64,000 nt of DNA from Taxawa tesnikishii (nom. ined.) (taxonomy: Eukaryota > Ascomycota > Dothideomycetes > Dothideales). The stretch is taken from assembly GCA_030247885.1 (NCBI GenBank), contig JAPDRO010000011.1, forward strand, positions 248,001 through 312,000, written 5' to 3'. A program made the position numbers and the translations under genes. The number at the start of each line of letters is the position of its first letter. The first letter of the stretch is position 1. Below the pieces are notes generated by a model. It did not search any database. It was given only the letters and a program-made list of their open reading frames with translations, and was not told where the DNA came from. Positions 1-11,185 of the stretch are shown in pieces.

Positions 1-650
1 AGACGTGTTTGCTGATCAGCTACACGACAAACAAGTTTCCTTCAGAATACGTCCCGACTGTGTTCGACAACTATGCCGTGACCGTCATGTGAGGCTGATC
101 TGCAATCTGCAAATGCTGAGCCGCGGCTGATCTCGGTGCCACAGGATTGGAGATGAGCCATACACACTCGGACTTTTCGATACCGCAGGACAGGAAGATT
201 ATGACCGACTGAGACCGCTGTCCTACCCTCAAACCGACGTCTTCCTCATCTGCTTCTCCGTCACATCTCCAGCGTCATTCGAGAACGTGAGGGAGAAGTG
301 GTTTCCGGAGGTCCACCACCATTGTCCCGGTGTCCCATGCCTTATCGTCGGCACACAGACTGACCTGAGAGACGATCCTCAGGTCAGGGATAAGCTCGCC
401 AAGCAGAAGATGCAGCCTGTGAGGAAGGAGGACGGCGAGCGGATGGCGAAGGAGTTGGGTGCGGTCAAATACGTTGAGTGCTCGGCGCTTACACAGTTCA
501 AGCTCAAGGATGTCTTTGACGAGGTAAACAAACTTCATTCATTCGTTATTTCTTACCATTCTAACACAAGCGACATAGGCGATCGTCGCGGCGCTAGAGC
601 CACCAGCAACAAAGGACAAAAAGAAGAGCAAGCATTGCATCATCCTCTGA
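1..650 (+). CDS. CDC42: Cdc42 Rho-family GTPase, 3' part
   Basis: Partial at the window start. Three exons are visible: 1-88, 145-523 and 579-650, with introns 89-144 (GTGAGG...ACAG) and 524-578. The first reading frame starts at base 3. Effector region motif [15 protein letters not shown], switch [19 protein letters not shown], nucleotide-binding TQTDLRD and CSAL are all visible. The Rho insert carries [11 protein letters not shown]. The end is polybasic KDKKKSK followed by the CAAX box CIIL; the final Leu predicts geranylgeranylation and membrane attachment (family knowledge). The residues match Cdc42 better than Rac. Role: switch for polarised growth, septins and actin at hyphal tips. The P-loop lies outside the window. 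Frame is intact over both introns. Very sure of the family. Confidence 0.96.
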
Positions 651-1743
651 TGGAGGCTATCGGACTGCTGGGCTTTGGGCGTTCTGTAAGCGACCTTTCT
701 ACCTCGTCTCTTCATATCGGGCTTTACACGCGCCTTTGGGAGTCATGGCGTACCTAGGCGCGTTTGGCTGGCCGTTGGGTTCAGTACTGGGTGTTTCTAG
801 AGCGGAACTCTTTACAGACCTTTGAATCTCTTTTGACATTGAATCGCTTCACCATTCGCAAGAGAAAAAAAGAGGATCTCTTGGTTGGTCCCGGAATATG
901 CGAGAGAGGTGTTCTTCTGAAACCAACGCTGGTGGGCGATGAGTGGCGACTACTTAGCATAAGGTATTGAGAGTAAGCACCCTGGGTCCTCTCACCCTCT
1001 CCTGTCTCTTATTTCCATTCACTCGATTGACTTGGTGTTGTGCACACCTTCAATGGGAGTAACAAGAAATGTGGCAAACAGGATTAGCTTCAAAGAGGGC
1101 CGTGTGTTTGAGGAATACAGTGCAGTGCTCTCGAAGCCGTCAGTTGAATGGACCGACTATCATCACAAGGCAGCAGCAACCCTACCTCATCTGCACACTT
1201 GAAAGGTATGCTGGTCTGACATGTGTTGCGCTCGCTCCCAGCACTTAGCGGCCATCCACTTGCAAATGGCAATAAGATTTCCAGCAGACAATCGAAACTG
1301 ACCGACAGCTTGCTGTCACAATTCAGCAGCACAGCCTTACGGGTACCTTAGACTTTGTACCCAGGTCTCCTAGGGCTGAAATAGCTGCCGCAAACCGTTA
1401 TAGTCAGTTATATGAGGGCTGATGTCTGGACAGACGTAGGGTAGCGTATGCGAGCATGGTCTTATCGCTGCTGCCACGCAATGGCAGCCACTGGTCTTTT
1501 TGACTGACTGTTGAGAGTACTGAGTGGCAAGATGGTTTTGGAGGACCCTTTCGGGCCGAGCAGGCGAGTTTCACATTCGGTCGTTGATGTTTTAAGGTGC
1601 CAAGCCACAAGTAAAGAGGTGGAAGAATCGAGCTCACTTCGCGGTTCACGAACTACACACGTACACAAACATTCCCACTTTCTTCTAATTTTGTACTCCG
1701 AACCGAAACCACACGTCTCTAGAGGATCCAGCTCGAAATAGCC
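651..1743. other. Intergenic stretch, no gene seen
   Basis: The 3' flank of CDC42 and 5' flank of the next gene. Short open frames on both strands have no recognisable motif and no supporting splice structure. I see no repeat or RNA gene. Confidence 0.6.
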
Positions 1744-4737
1744 ATGCCCGAACCGACTCGCAGAGTCCGTGAGGATGTCTCCTCCAAGCCGAGAGCTGCG
1801 CCGCTGCCACGCTCTGCCTCTCCTCAGCGTGCAAACACTTCAGGAACGGGCCTGCTAAACAGAAATCCAGGACCGAACGCATTCGCTATGAGGGAAGAAG
1901 AGACCAACAGACAGAGACTCAGAGGCAACGCCTTCTTCCAAGAAGAGCACGCACGCCGTAACGCAACTCCGCCGACCGCAATCCACCCGCTGCTGCGCGG
2001 CCGCCTCGAAGAGTCCTCGTCTCCCATCGACGCGTTGTCCAAATACGCACTTGACCGCGTTTCTCAGGTTACCACTTTCTCACCCTTCATCAGCCAAGGC
2101 AATGGTGAGACCTTCCATCGTCCAGCTTCTTCTCCTTCAGAGCCCCTCGATCTCATTCCCGAGAGCGCGGAAAACGCGATTCCCACACACCGTGGCGTCA
2201 TCGAGGAGAAGCGCGAGCAATCTCAGTGGAACGCGTCTGGCATAACCGACGAGCGTACACCTGTCTACATGCCTACCCCCAAGCTTGCGTTCGAGGAGCC
2301 AAGTTGGCGTCGCAAGTCTGCCGACAAGAGAGCTGATCATGAGCGTTCGGCCAGCCCCAGAAGAGGCTTTCTTGATCGTCTCAACACTAGTCTGGGCTTC
2401 AGATCATCGACGAACGTAAACCAGATCCCGTCGCCCACCGTCTCTGTTCCACCTAAGGCAGCGGCTACGCTGGGCACTTCGTCGCCTTCGAAGGGCCTCA
2501 GCCTGAACCTCCTCACTCGCTCGCCTTCGAAGAAGAAGGGCCCGGGCAACCAGAGCCGCCAAAGTGACTTCACCGACGCCAGTTCTTCCACCCCTACGTC
2601 CGTCAAGCAGTACGAGTATGTCAACGACAGAATATATCCCGTTCCAGCGGGCCTCACCACGCGCAGCAGAAACAACGACAGCTACTCTCGTCCAACGACC
2701 GAAGCCAAGCGTATCGTTTCCGATACGCACATCAGTCCTCCCCTAGATCACAGCAAGAGCAGTCCGGCGATGGCGGCGTCACTCGCTCCAAGTCCCTGCG
2801 CGACACCGAGCGCGTCCACGAATCCCACGTCGACAGGAACGGTCTGCTGAAGTATTACGACAAGCAGTCTCCGCCAACCCCACCGACCAAGGACACCCCG
2901 CCCGAGGTCAAGGCTATGTTGGATGGCATGCCGCACCACCGTCGCAACAACACGATTGCGGATGAATCGCCGAGCAAGCGCGGCATCCGTCTTTCCGCGG
3001 ATGCGTATCTCGGTCCAGAGCACGCCGGTTCAACCAAGGATGGCGGCGTCGCGTACCGTGAGGCCCCGCACGTGGTCGAGAAGATGGGTAGCGTGCAATC
3101 CATGTATGGCGCTGTGGTTGATCTGGGCGGCGCAATGAAGGAGGTGATGGAGACGAAGATGATGGAACCCAGCACGCCGGAGGGCAAGATGAGCGGACTA
3201 CTGGACAACGGGCAGCTTCCTCAGACGGTGTACAAGAGCATGAGCTACCAGGTCTACTCGCCGAGCGTATACAATGCCGCATTCGGGCCAAGTCCAGACC
3301 GTGAGAGTGGATGGAAGAGCGGCGAGGTGAGTTGACTCTTTCCCTAATGGTTGCACGAAACGAAGAGTGAAAGCTTGCCACGGCTTTCTCCATTACATAT
3401 CCTCACTTCACCTCCACCTTTCCTTCACCTGTCCCATGACACAAACACTGATGCTAACATGACGTCTTTCCGCAGTCCTACACGCGTCCCTCACTACCTC
3501 GCTGCAACCCCACCTCACCCACCACCTCGCGCGGTAACAACGACTCCAGCAACCACAGCACCTCCAACAACTCCCCCAACAGCGCCGGCGTCTCTTCCAC
3601 CAGCGGCAGCATCCCCGTCCGCCTCGACCTTTCGCCCCACGCCGCCGCTGCCACCGCCGTCTTTCACTCCAACAACGACAACGACAACGGCAACGGCCCA
3701 GCTTCGCCCAAGCGCGTGACATTCCAGTCCCCCCACCCGACCAGCTCGCCCTCAAGCACCGCTTCTCGCGCAGCGACGTGGGCGCGGGAGCCATCGGTAC
3801 CGAAGCCATCGGAGACGAATACCGCCACCTCATCGACAAGCTCACCCCATTCAGCACCAGCCCTCGTGCAGAGCGGCACGCGCGTCGCAGGACCACCCTG
3901 CGCGAGAGGTTCGAGAGCGGATCCTGCAGCGGCGACAGCCGTGAGGAGAGCGACGGAGGAGGCTTCTTCAGGCACGGCAGCGCGGTTCCGAGTCCCCTGC
4001 ATCTGGGCGGAATGGGTGGTGTGAGAGACGTGGGAGGGGATTGGCAGGGTCGGGCGGGCCAGCCGACGCCGACTAGCACGTTCATGGTTGCGGAGTTGGG
4101 GCATGAGATGGGCGTTGCGATGGATAAGTTGGATGATAGGATCGGAGAGATGGGGAAGAGTGTTGGGGGCATCAATGCGAAGGTGGGAGCGCTTTGTGAC
4201 GACGTCAACGCGCTGATCGACAGCAGCCGGCGGACCAGCGAAGGCATCAGCAAGCTCGATGAGAGGATCGATGGCGTGGAGGCAAAGGTCGATGGCGTCA
4301 ACTACATGGGCAGCAAGATCAACTTCAACGTTGAGCAGACCACGACGCTCGCTCTCACGATACAGGAGGTGGGCAGGAAGCTGGACAAGCTCGGGGAGAT
4401 GGAGAAGAGAATGGTCAAGCGCATGGACGCGATTGAGGAGACGATGGATGCGAAGATGGACGATATTGGTGAGAAGTTTGGACAGAAGATGGATCAGATG
4501 CTCAACGACTTCGGCGAGAGGTTCGCTGCGAGAGTGGAGGCTGCCATGGCCAGCTTCGAGGTGCAGGGCAAGCAGCAGAGGTTGGAGATGGTTCAGCGGG
4601 ATGCTGTCGGCGTTCGCAACACTCGTCGCCGCGACGACGGGGACAGCGAGCCAGACAAGCGTGGAAGCATCAATGGCGATCCTGTCAAGCGCAGCTTCGG
4701 TGGAAGAAGTGGAAGAGGTGGAAGAGGTGGGCTGTGA
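1744..4737 (+). CDS. Uncharacterised Ser/Pro-rich protein with C-terminal coiled coil, two frame breaks
   Basis: Not recognised. Start chosen at the first ATG (MPEPTRRVRED). Exon 1 is 1744-3326 and exon 2 is 3476-4737, with intron 3327-3475 (GTGAGT...CCGCAG, branch GCTAAC) in phase 0. The first two thirds are disordered and rich in Ser, Pro and Arg with SPSK/SPTK phosphosite-like motifs. The last ~230 residues form long amphipathic helices of heptad type (repeats such as MDKLDDRIGEMGKSV, KLDERIDGVEAKVDGV), ending in an Arg/Gly tail. The frame needs one extra base near 2763 (CCGG) and one in the C6 run 3729-3734; with both, the two exons give exactly 948 residues. The frame after the second break continues as PPPDQLALKHRFSRSDVG. 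Cytoskeletal or scaffold function is only a guess from the coiled coil. A host gene with consensus errors is more likely than a pseudogene, since both parts remain open for hundreds of codons. Confidence 0.75.
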
Positions 4738-4838
4738 GTGCTGCTCCACGACGACGCAGCTAAGCTGGAAGTGAGGCCGGCGTTGGATGGCAGGCAAGGC
4801 AAGCGCCAGGCCGCGGTGGTCTGTTTGGGAAGGCAAGG

Positions 4839-4870
4839 ATCAGGGTATCAGGGCATCAGGGCATCAGGGT
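4839..4870. repeat. 8-bp tandem repeat, 4 units
   Basis: Unit ATCAGGGY repeated four times, just downstream of the coiled-coil gene. Confidence 0.85.
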
Positions 4871-4898
4871 CTTTCCTGGGTAGTGGGTAGTAGGTGGT

Positions 4899-4982
4899 GA
4901 GTGGTGGGTATTGAGTGGTGGGTATTGAGTGGTGGGTATTGAGTGGTGGGTATTGAGTGGTGGGTATTGAGTGGTGGGCGGT
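4899..4982. repeat. 14-bp minisatellite, 5-6 units
   Basis: Unit GAGTGGTGGGTATT repeated five times almost perfectly, followed by a degenerate sixth unit. Strongly G/T on the plus strand, so one strand is G-rich. Confidence 0.92.
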
Positions 4983-5668
4983 GGGTAGTGCTTTCCAGAC
5001 TGGGAACCCGAGTTTTGACGATGGATTGTACTTTTAGATCAGCAGTCACGGGCGTCATGATTGGGCGCGAGCATTGCGGCCCTTGGTCGATTCAAGCAAA
5101 AAACTAGTCAAGTTGTGGAGACGGGCTGACTCTGACTCTGACCTGAACCGAGACATGGAAGCGGGAGCTAACACGATATGGAGCAAAGAGCAGATAGCCG
5201 ACGGAGATAACACACGTCCTATGTCGGCACGCAAAACAGCACTCCCGTCCCGCTGTTGCGGCTACGGCTACGGCTACGGCTACGGCTACGGCTACGGCTA
5301 CGGCTTCCCAAGGAGGCACATGTCAAATACCTGTAGGGCTGGCCACTCACTGCTGTAGCAGTACGCAGTATGCAGGCACTCGGATCTCAGCGCCAGCAGC
5401 GACGGTGGCTGGCCTGGCCACGTGCGAGATCAGCTGCAGCTCATTTGGATTGAGTGCTATTGCTGTGTGCACAGACGCCTTCCACCCGATTGGCTTTGAG
5501 CGATGCCTCCGGCGCGCATTGCCCGTTGGACAGCGCGACTCTAGCGGTGCCGAGCCAGAGCCAGAGCCTGAGCTTGAGCCTGAGCCAGAGTCGACAGTCG
5601 ATAGTCCCCTCGAGCCTTGTTGTCGTTTGCAGCCGAGTCTCTCCTCCTCTCCCTCCCCTTTCCATGTC
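4983..5668. other. Intergenic / 5' flank of kinase
   Basis: Contains the hexanucleotide repeat and the probable 5' leader of the kinase. An open frame in register with the kinase extends upstream to 5405 but has no ATG before 5669. It has low-complexity EPEPE and SLSLS tracts and is probably untranslated. Confidence 0.5.
5260..5304. repeat. (GGCTAC)n hexanucleotide repeat
   Basis: About 7.5 copies of GGCTAC in the 5' flank of the kinase gene. It gives GYGYGY or VAVAVA frames that are not genes. Confidence 0.93.
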
Positions 5669-7983
5669 ATGGGTGATTGCCCAACTACTCCGACTGCCCC
5701 TGTGGTCTACCAGGCGCATACTTCCACTCTCCGCGATCCATCCGCCGACGACGGCAAGGCCGACAGTGACAGACACGGCACGCCTACGGGAACCCCTCCT
5801 CCTCCTACGCGCCTGCGCCTAGATCAGCAGCCATCCGCCGTTGCAGCAGTCGACGCGCCTATATCGATAGTCGCCCAGAATCACAACAGTCAAGCCTTTC
5901 TTACCACTGCCCTTAATACTACCACCGGTACCGCACTCCCTCGCATAACTGCTACCCACCACCCCTCAGTCCCGCAGCCGCAACCTGCTGTCACAGTCCG
6001 GCCATACAACACTCCTGCAAGTGCCGGTCTCCATCTCCGAACCGACTTTGCACCTCCAAGCAGCGCACCAAATCGCATATCCAGAGCATCACCCGTTAAA
6101 GAAACGCCGTCAACGGCTTCATCACTTGCGCCATCGATGACCTCGCCCATACCTATACCAGGCAGCACTCTGTCACCACAGAGGCCACATCTGCGAACCA
6201 CGCTCTCCACAATGTCAATAGCGAGCATGGCAAGTTCTCTGTCGCCCGCTTCCGCCCTGCCTTCACCAGCTCTGGCAGCCCTCACGGACATCACACCTTT
6301 ACCATCACCACTTATGGCCTCGGACTCGTCGCCGGGCCCATGGAGAAGGGCATTCCGCACCAGCTCTGGCGAACACATGATATCACGCTCAGCATTCAGC
6401 GACGATGCCATTCCCCGGCCGAGCGGTTCCTTGCAGCCGATCTCTCCCTCCTCTCCACCTAAGAAAAAGAAGGGCTATGGTAGTCTCGCGTCCACCGCGG
6501 TCGAGGCGCAAGCTGCAAACGCCCAGGCCGCACAACACAACAAGAAAGTCTCCCATGGCAGGAATCGGAGCATCAGCGAGTTCGTGCCGGAGGCCCTCGT
6601 CAACACCCGACCTAGACATGTCACAATAGGTTCGGGGAACGCACCAGACTTCCAGATGCACAGAGAAGAGTACTTGGCAGCGCAAAGGGGACTAACACAG
6701 CCACCGAGAGATCCTGCACTCACCCTCCCAAGCCCACCGCCGAGCAACAAGAGTGTTACGGAGAGCGAGATCGACGAAGAAGAGCAGCCGCAGACTCCAC
6801 CTGATGAGCCAGGTGTCGAATACCTGACGGTGAGCTCACCAAACATGAACTTGAAGAAGCGGAAATGGCGGACCGTGAGGCCGTTGGGTCAAGGCACGTT
6901 CAGCAAAGTGCTGCTCGCTACTTCCCAAAGGTTACCCCGCATACACCGTACACCGAGGAGAACTTGGATCCTCATCGACTGGTTGCGATCAAGGTGGTGG
7001 AACATGGACCTGCTGGTGGTGCGGACGAGGAGCGCATCGAGACCAGCCTGAAACGCGAGGTTGAGATTCTCAAGAAGGTTTCGCATCCGTCGCTCGTACA
7101 TCTCAAGGCGCTGGAGTTTGCGGACGACAGAGCCTTGCTCGTCCTAACCTACTGTCCCGGTGGTGACCTCTTCGATTTGGCGAGTGAACATCGCGATATC
7201 CTGACCCCGTCGCTGGTGCAAAGGTTGTTCTCGGAGTTGGTCAGTGCAGTGAGATATCTTCACAGTAACTGGATCGTGCACCGAGACATCAAACTCGAAA
7301 GTGAGTGCTGTTTCGTGTTCCTACCGTCTCCGCTGTCTTCTACCCCCTCTCCCCAAAGCAACGAACACAAAAAGCCCAAAAGCGACATGAAACTAAACCA
7401 ATCCCTCCCAGACGTCCTCGTCAACGTTCCCGCCGCGCAGCTCGCCCGCATGGAATCCCCCACCGCGCACCCACGCCCGCTCATCACCCTCACGGACCTG
7501 GGCCTCTCCCGTCAGATCCCGCAACCGCCCGCTTCACCGCTCCTCTCGACGCGTTGCGGCAGCGAAGACTACGCCGCCCCCGAAATCCTACTCGGGCAAC
7601 CCTACGACGGCCGCGCGACCGACGCGTGGGCGCTCGGCGTGCTGCTGTACGCGCTCATGGAAGGCCGGCTGCCCTTCGATGCGCCGCCCGGAAAGGTCGA
7701 CCGGAGCAGGAACACGCACCGGATCGCGAGGTGCGACTGGATCTGGTGCCGGTTCGGCGACGAGGACGGCGAGTGGGACGTGCAGGGCAAGGAGAGCGAG
7801 GCGTGGAGGCCGGCGGGCGAGGTCGTCGAGGGTCTGCTGAAGAAGGTCAGGATGGGGAGGAAGAGCTTGGAAGAGGTGGAGAGGAACGGGTGGGTGGCCA
7901 AGGGTGTTGACGTCGAGGGAGGACTGAAGTGGAAGGAGGAGGATGAGGAGGGCTGGAGTCGGAGGGGAGTGCCGAGTGAATGA
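5669..7983 (+). CDS. Ser/Thr protein kinase with long disordered N-terminus, one frame break
   Basis: Exon 1 5669-7300, intron 7301-7411 (GTGAGT...CCCAG), exon 2 7412-7983; with one added base the total is 734 residues. Start is the first ATG in the open frame (MGDCPTTP). The first ~390 residues are Pro/Ser-rich and disordered. Kinase motifs follow in order: glycine loop GQGTFSKV, VAIK lysine, GGDLFDLAS hinge, catalytic HRDIKLEN (the intron splits the Asn codon), DLG in place of DFG, and the APE motif in YAAPEILLG, then DAWALGVLLYALM. After subdomain IX the conserved-looking THRIARCDW segment appears. One base is missing at about 6925-6932, between ATSQ and VTPHTPYTEE. Catalytic residues are all present, so it should be active. 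It belongs to the yeast-type CAMK-like kinases; I cannot name an orthologue safely. Substrates unknown. Confidence 0.88.
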
Positions 7984-9051
7984 GCGAAAGGTGGGATGTC
8001 GGAGTCGGATGCTGAGGGTTGAAGAGGGGGTAGGGGTGGGTGCTGCTTCTGGGCTGGCTCTCTTTGTTGCCGGTTTGCGAGCCCTTTTGCTGGGACTTTT
8101 CCCTTCATCCCACCTTTCCTCCTTCCCGTTTTTTTCCCTCCCTTTTCCCTTTTCGTTCGTTTTATTCGATATTTGGCGGCGGTGTCGGCTGACTTGTTCC
8201 TTTTTTTTACCTTTCTTTGCAAAGTGTATCAGATACCATGGGCTGCGCTTCGTTATACTGGATTGCGTGGTGTTGTCCCTGCGGAAAGGGGGTTTGGATT
8301 AACAGCGGTCTGTCGCTATCTTACCGGAAAAAGCATAGAGGAAGATTAAGACTTCACTTGCTGATTGCCCTCACTGTCCGTGACGGTTCCTGAAGGCTCT
8401 CTTTTTCGTACCGAAGGGAGACATGCGTCCGATTTGCTCTTTGCCAAGGTGCTGCAGCATGCGACGAGCTCGATCACTGGAGTGGTAGCAGCTAGCTAGC
8501 GCCGATACGGTCGGGGCCCCTACCCGGGTGACTGCCTTTCCTACACGATCCTGGCCGTCTATCGCACCCGCTGTTTGGGTTGATGAAGCCGGCCGCCGCC
8601 CCCCCCCCCCGGGGAACCTGCACAAGGAACGTCGCCATGCGGTGCATCCTCCACCTCCATTTCTTCCTTACAAGTCTTTGTCAGCCGCAACAGGTTTCAG
8701 GCAATTCCTTCTTCATCCGACCGTGGCGATTTCATGGTGTACGGAGAGCTTCACTGCGGAAGGTGGTGATGATCGGTTCGAGCTGCCGGAACACCGGCAT
8801 AGAATCGTGTTCACTGCACTGCATGTGTGTTGCCTGGATGTGACGTAGGTGTAGATGATTGTAGTGGCATGTATGCTGCTGCGCCGCGTCAAGTAACGCA
8901 TGGAGCAAGGCTTTGGACTTCGACGAGACCTGCGCTGCGTCCTCCCGTTTCTGAAAGGACGGTCTCCGCAAAGCCTTTACTTATTTTGGCTAGCGCCTCG
9001 ACATTTGGGCAGAGTTGCGCGTTTATTGAGGATTCCTGTATCCCTGCCCGC
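7984..9051. other. Gene-free stretch before the Tc1 element
   Basis: T-rich 3' flank of the kinase (8100-8220) and a poly-C run at about 8599-8608. Open frames on both strands are short and overlap each other without recognisable motifs. Confidence 0.55.
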
Positions 9052-9053
9052 TA

Positions 9054-9078
9054 TGATACCTCGGCAAAAGTCTGCGTA
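9054..9078 (+). repeat. Left terminal inverted repeat of Tc1 element
   Basis: 25 bp, identical to the reverse complement of 10377-10401, preceded directly by TA. Confidence 0.95.
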
Positions 9079-9228
9079 ATTCCCCGAATCCTCCGAATCT
9101 AGAAGCCTACCCTCTAATGCACCACCTTATGCCCTGTACCTATAACACTAGCAATTAACTAGCAAACTGAGTATAGAATAGTTCAGATCTTAGAGGTTTG
9201 CATGGCAACTTAGGAATAGTGATTTTCT

Positions 9229-10322
9229 TCAGTATCTAGTGTACCAGCCATCATTCTGAAGGCAAGCCTGGATCCTATCCACCATACTCACAACATAGTT
9301 ATACACTGCATTACTACTGATATGATCCTAAGCATGTACAAGGGCATCTTCCATCCTTTCATGTACAAAGTCATTACCACTACTCCATAGATCCATGCCA
9401 GGATATAGCTAAAAGAGCTGCTTTTTGAGCATAGCCCATACATGCTTAATGGGGTTCAGATCTGGTGAGTATGCAGGCCAGTCTTCCACCAGTTTGATGC
9501 CTTCCTTTCTGAAAAAGCTGCTGTCTTTCTGGCTGTGTGTATACTAGCGTTATCTTGCTAGAATAGCAGGTCCTTATGGTACATAGGAAGTAGGCTCATA
9601 GTAAGAGCATCAATGTATGAGTTTGCTGAGTACCCTTGCCTCTTTGACTCCATATCCCTACGCATAACAATCAATTCAGTCTTGTAGTTGCTATATATGC
9701 CAGCCCATACCATCATACGTATGTCCTTGCTCTTGTTGAATGGTTGAACCTTGTCTTTCTGGTATGCTTGGCCAGTAGCACGCCATACATAGGCAGCTGG
9801 TTTACCAGATCCACGCTCTACAGAGTACTTATCTGAAAAGATGACTTTTAGCCAGTCTTCAACACTCTAGTCTTTGTGTAATTCACACCATTCTCTTCTC
9901 CTTTCAGCTAAGGCTTCTGACAACAAAGGTCTCTTCTTGGCAATCCAATCCTTGATGCCTTGGTCCTTTAGAACTCGGTAGACTGTAGCATGGCTGCAAT
10001 CTAGCTGGAGATCCTTCAAAAGCTGGCCATAGTTGTGAAATGGATATTTACGCGCATAACGCACAACTGTACGCTTTGTGCGCTCTGTACAAGCTTGTGG
10101 ACGGCCTATGCGAGGTTTGGAGACACCGTGTAGTCGCTGAGAGGACCTTTTGATAGTAGTACTAATGGTACTGGCTGTAAGGTTGAAGATCTCGCGTATT
10201 TGACGCTGTGGTATACTAGCAATAGCCATTCCAACGATCTGATTTCTTGTAGCTGGTGAGATCTCAGTATTGCGACGTCTATTACGCGGTATTACAGCAA
10301 GAGCACGAGTTTGTGGCGCCAT
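9229..10322 (-). pseudogene. Tc1/mariner transposase, inactivated
   Basis: Starts MAPQTRALAVIPRN at 10322 and ends with TGA at 9229-9231; about 364 codons once one base is added in a T5 run. The N-terminal ~130 residues form the helix-turn-helix DNA-binding part (PQRQIREIFNLTASTIS; GRPQACTERTKRTVVRYAR). Then the DDE_3-type catalytic core: FSDKYSVERGSG (first Asp), FxQDNASIHTARK (second Asp) and SPDLNPIKHVW, where the usual Glu is Lys. Stops TAG fall after HKD, in LLF*QDNA, in KQLF*LYP and in VHA*DHI; each fits a CAG-to-TAG or TGG-to-TAG change. A fossil copy, not a host gene. The open N-terminal part alone (151 codons) could still be translated. Confidence 0.9.
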
Positions 10323-10376
10323 AGTGGTGGTTGAATTGATAGAGTGTTATTCTAGCTGACGCGTCGCGCGAATCTG

Positions 10377-10401
10377 TACGCAGACTTTTGCCGAGGTATC
10401 A
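10377..10401 (-). repeat. Right terminal inverted repeat of Tc1 element
   Basis: 25 bp, reverse complement of the left repeat, followed directly by TA. Confidence 0.95.
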
Positions 10402-10691
10402 TATCTGTGTGCACTGCGTTCGTCGATTCGTTCGTTTCGTCACGCTAACGATCTTTGGTTAGCTAGTTATGTCCGGGGCACTGTTAATTATAGTCATGGC
10501 GCTGGGTGTCCCGCTGGTCGCGTCTGGTCTGCTGGATACTACGATCTTGAATATGAAGCCTGCGACTCGGTGTCTGATAAATAGTAGTAACTCCTGCACA
10601 ATGTCTGTCGTTATCCTTTCTTCAGCATCAAAACTTCCTGTCCAGGTCGTGCACTATTCAATTTACTTCGCCGGAGAGAGGTTTCTTTAGG

Positions 10692-11185
10692 ATGCCCTCA
10701 CTGAGAACCATTGTAATCCTCCTAGCATTCAGCCTCTTCGCGGCGCCATCTGTGGCTATACCATCTTGCCTCAACACAACCACATATGCCAGCAACAACC
10801 AGGATGGAAATTGGACGCTCACTCTCGACACTATCGTTGCCATACTAAGCGGTACAATCGCTATCGCCTTGGGTATCATACAGACACTCATCGCATGGAG
10901 ACAATTACGTATTACTCTCAGGCTTGCTAGAGGTATGTTCTCCCTGTTTAATGTTGTTTAGGGAGAAGATCTTTCAGTTATGCTAATAACGTCCCAGATC
11001 ATCATGACATCGAGCCTAATGCCCAGTTACGAGCCCATAGTCATGCGCAACGGCCGACCCAACCTCAGCAGCACAATCCAAGATACCGTCCACGACACAA
11101 TGTGCCAGATCAAGCGCCCATGTCTGCACGTCCTCCTGCTGCTGCCAAAGCTTCCGCTACCGCCAGCGTTGACCGTCGTCCCTAA
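10692..11185 (+). CDS. Small secreted/membrane protein, unknown
   Basis: Two exons, 10692-10932 and 10998-11185, around a 65-bp intron (GTATGT, branch GCTAATAAC, CCCAG); 142 residues. The start ATG opens a signal peptide (RTIVILLAFSLFAAPSVA). Residues ~40-75 hold a second hydrophobic helix (TIVAILSGTIAIALGIIQTL) preceded by NWTLTLD, an arrangement common in small fungal hypothetical proteins. The tail after the intron is basic and rich in His, Gln, Pro and Ala. There are two N-glycosylation sequons (NTT, NWT). The intron is needed to escape an early stop and fits all splice signals, which supports a real gene. Function unknown; a membrane-anchored small protein of lineage-restricted type is the best description. 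Confidence 0.65.

Larger units (their letters stand above)
9052..10403 (-). mobile_element. Tc1/mariner DNA transposon, decayed, with TIRs and TA duplication
   Basis: Element 9054-10401 (1348 bp) flanked by TA at 9052-9053 and 10402-10403. Terminal inverted repeats of 25 bp are perfect: left 9054-9078 begins TGATACCTCGGCAAAAG and right 10377-10401 is its reverse complement. The single transposase gene runs on the minus strand. TA duplication, size and DDE transposase are the standard marks of Tc1/mariner. Several in-frame TAG codons and a Glu-to-Lys change at the third catalytic position mean it cannot move by itself. The changes look like C-to-T/G-to-A, as expected from RIP. Confidence 0.95.

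Noticed and set aside
3408-4836. Long minus-strand ORFs of 297 and 390 codons
   Set aside because: Antisense shadows of the coiled-coil gene; repetitive composition follows the plus-strand codons.
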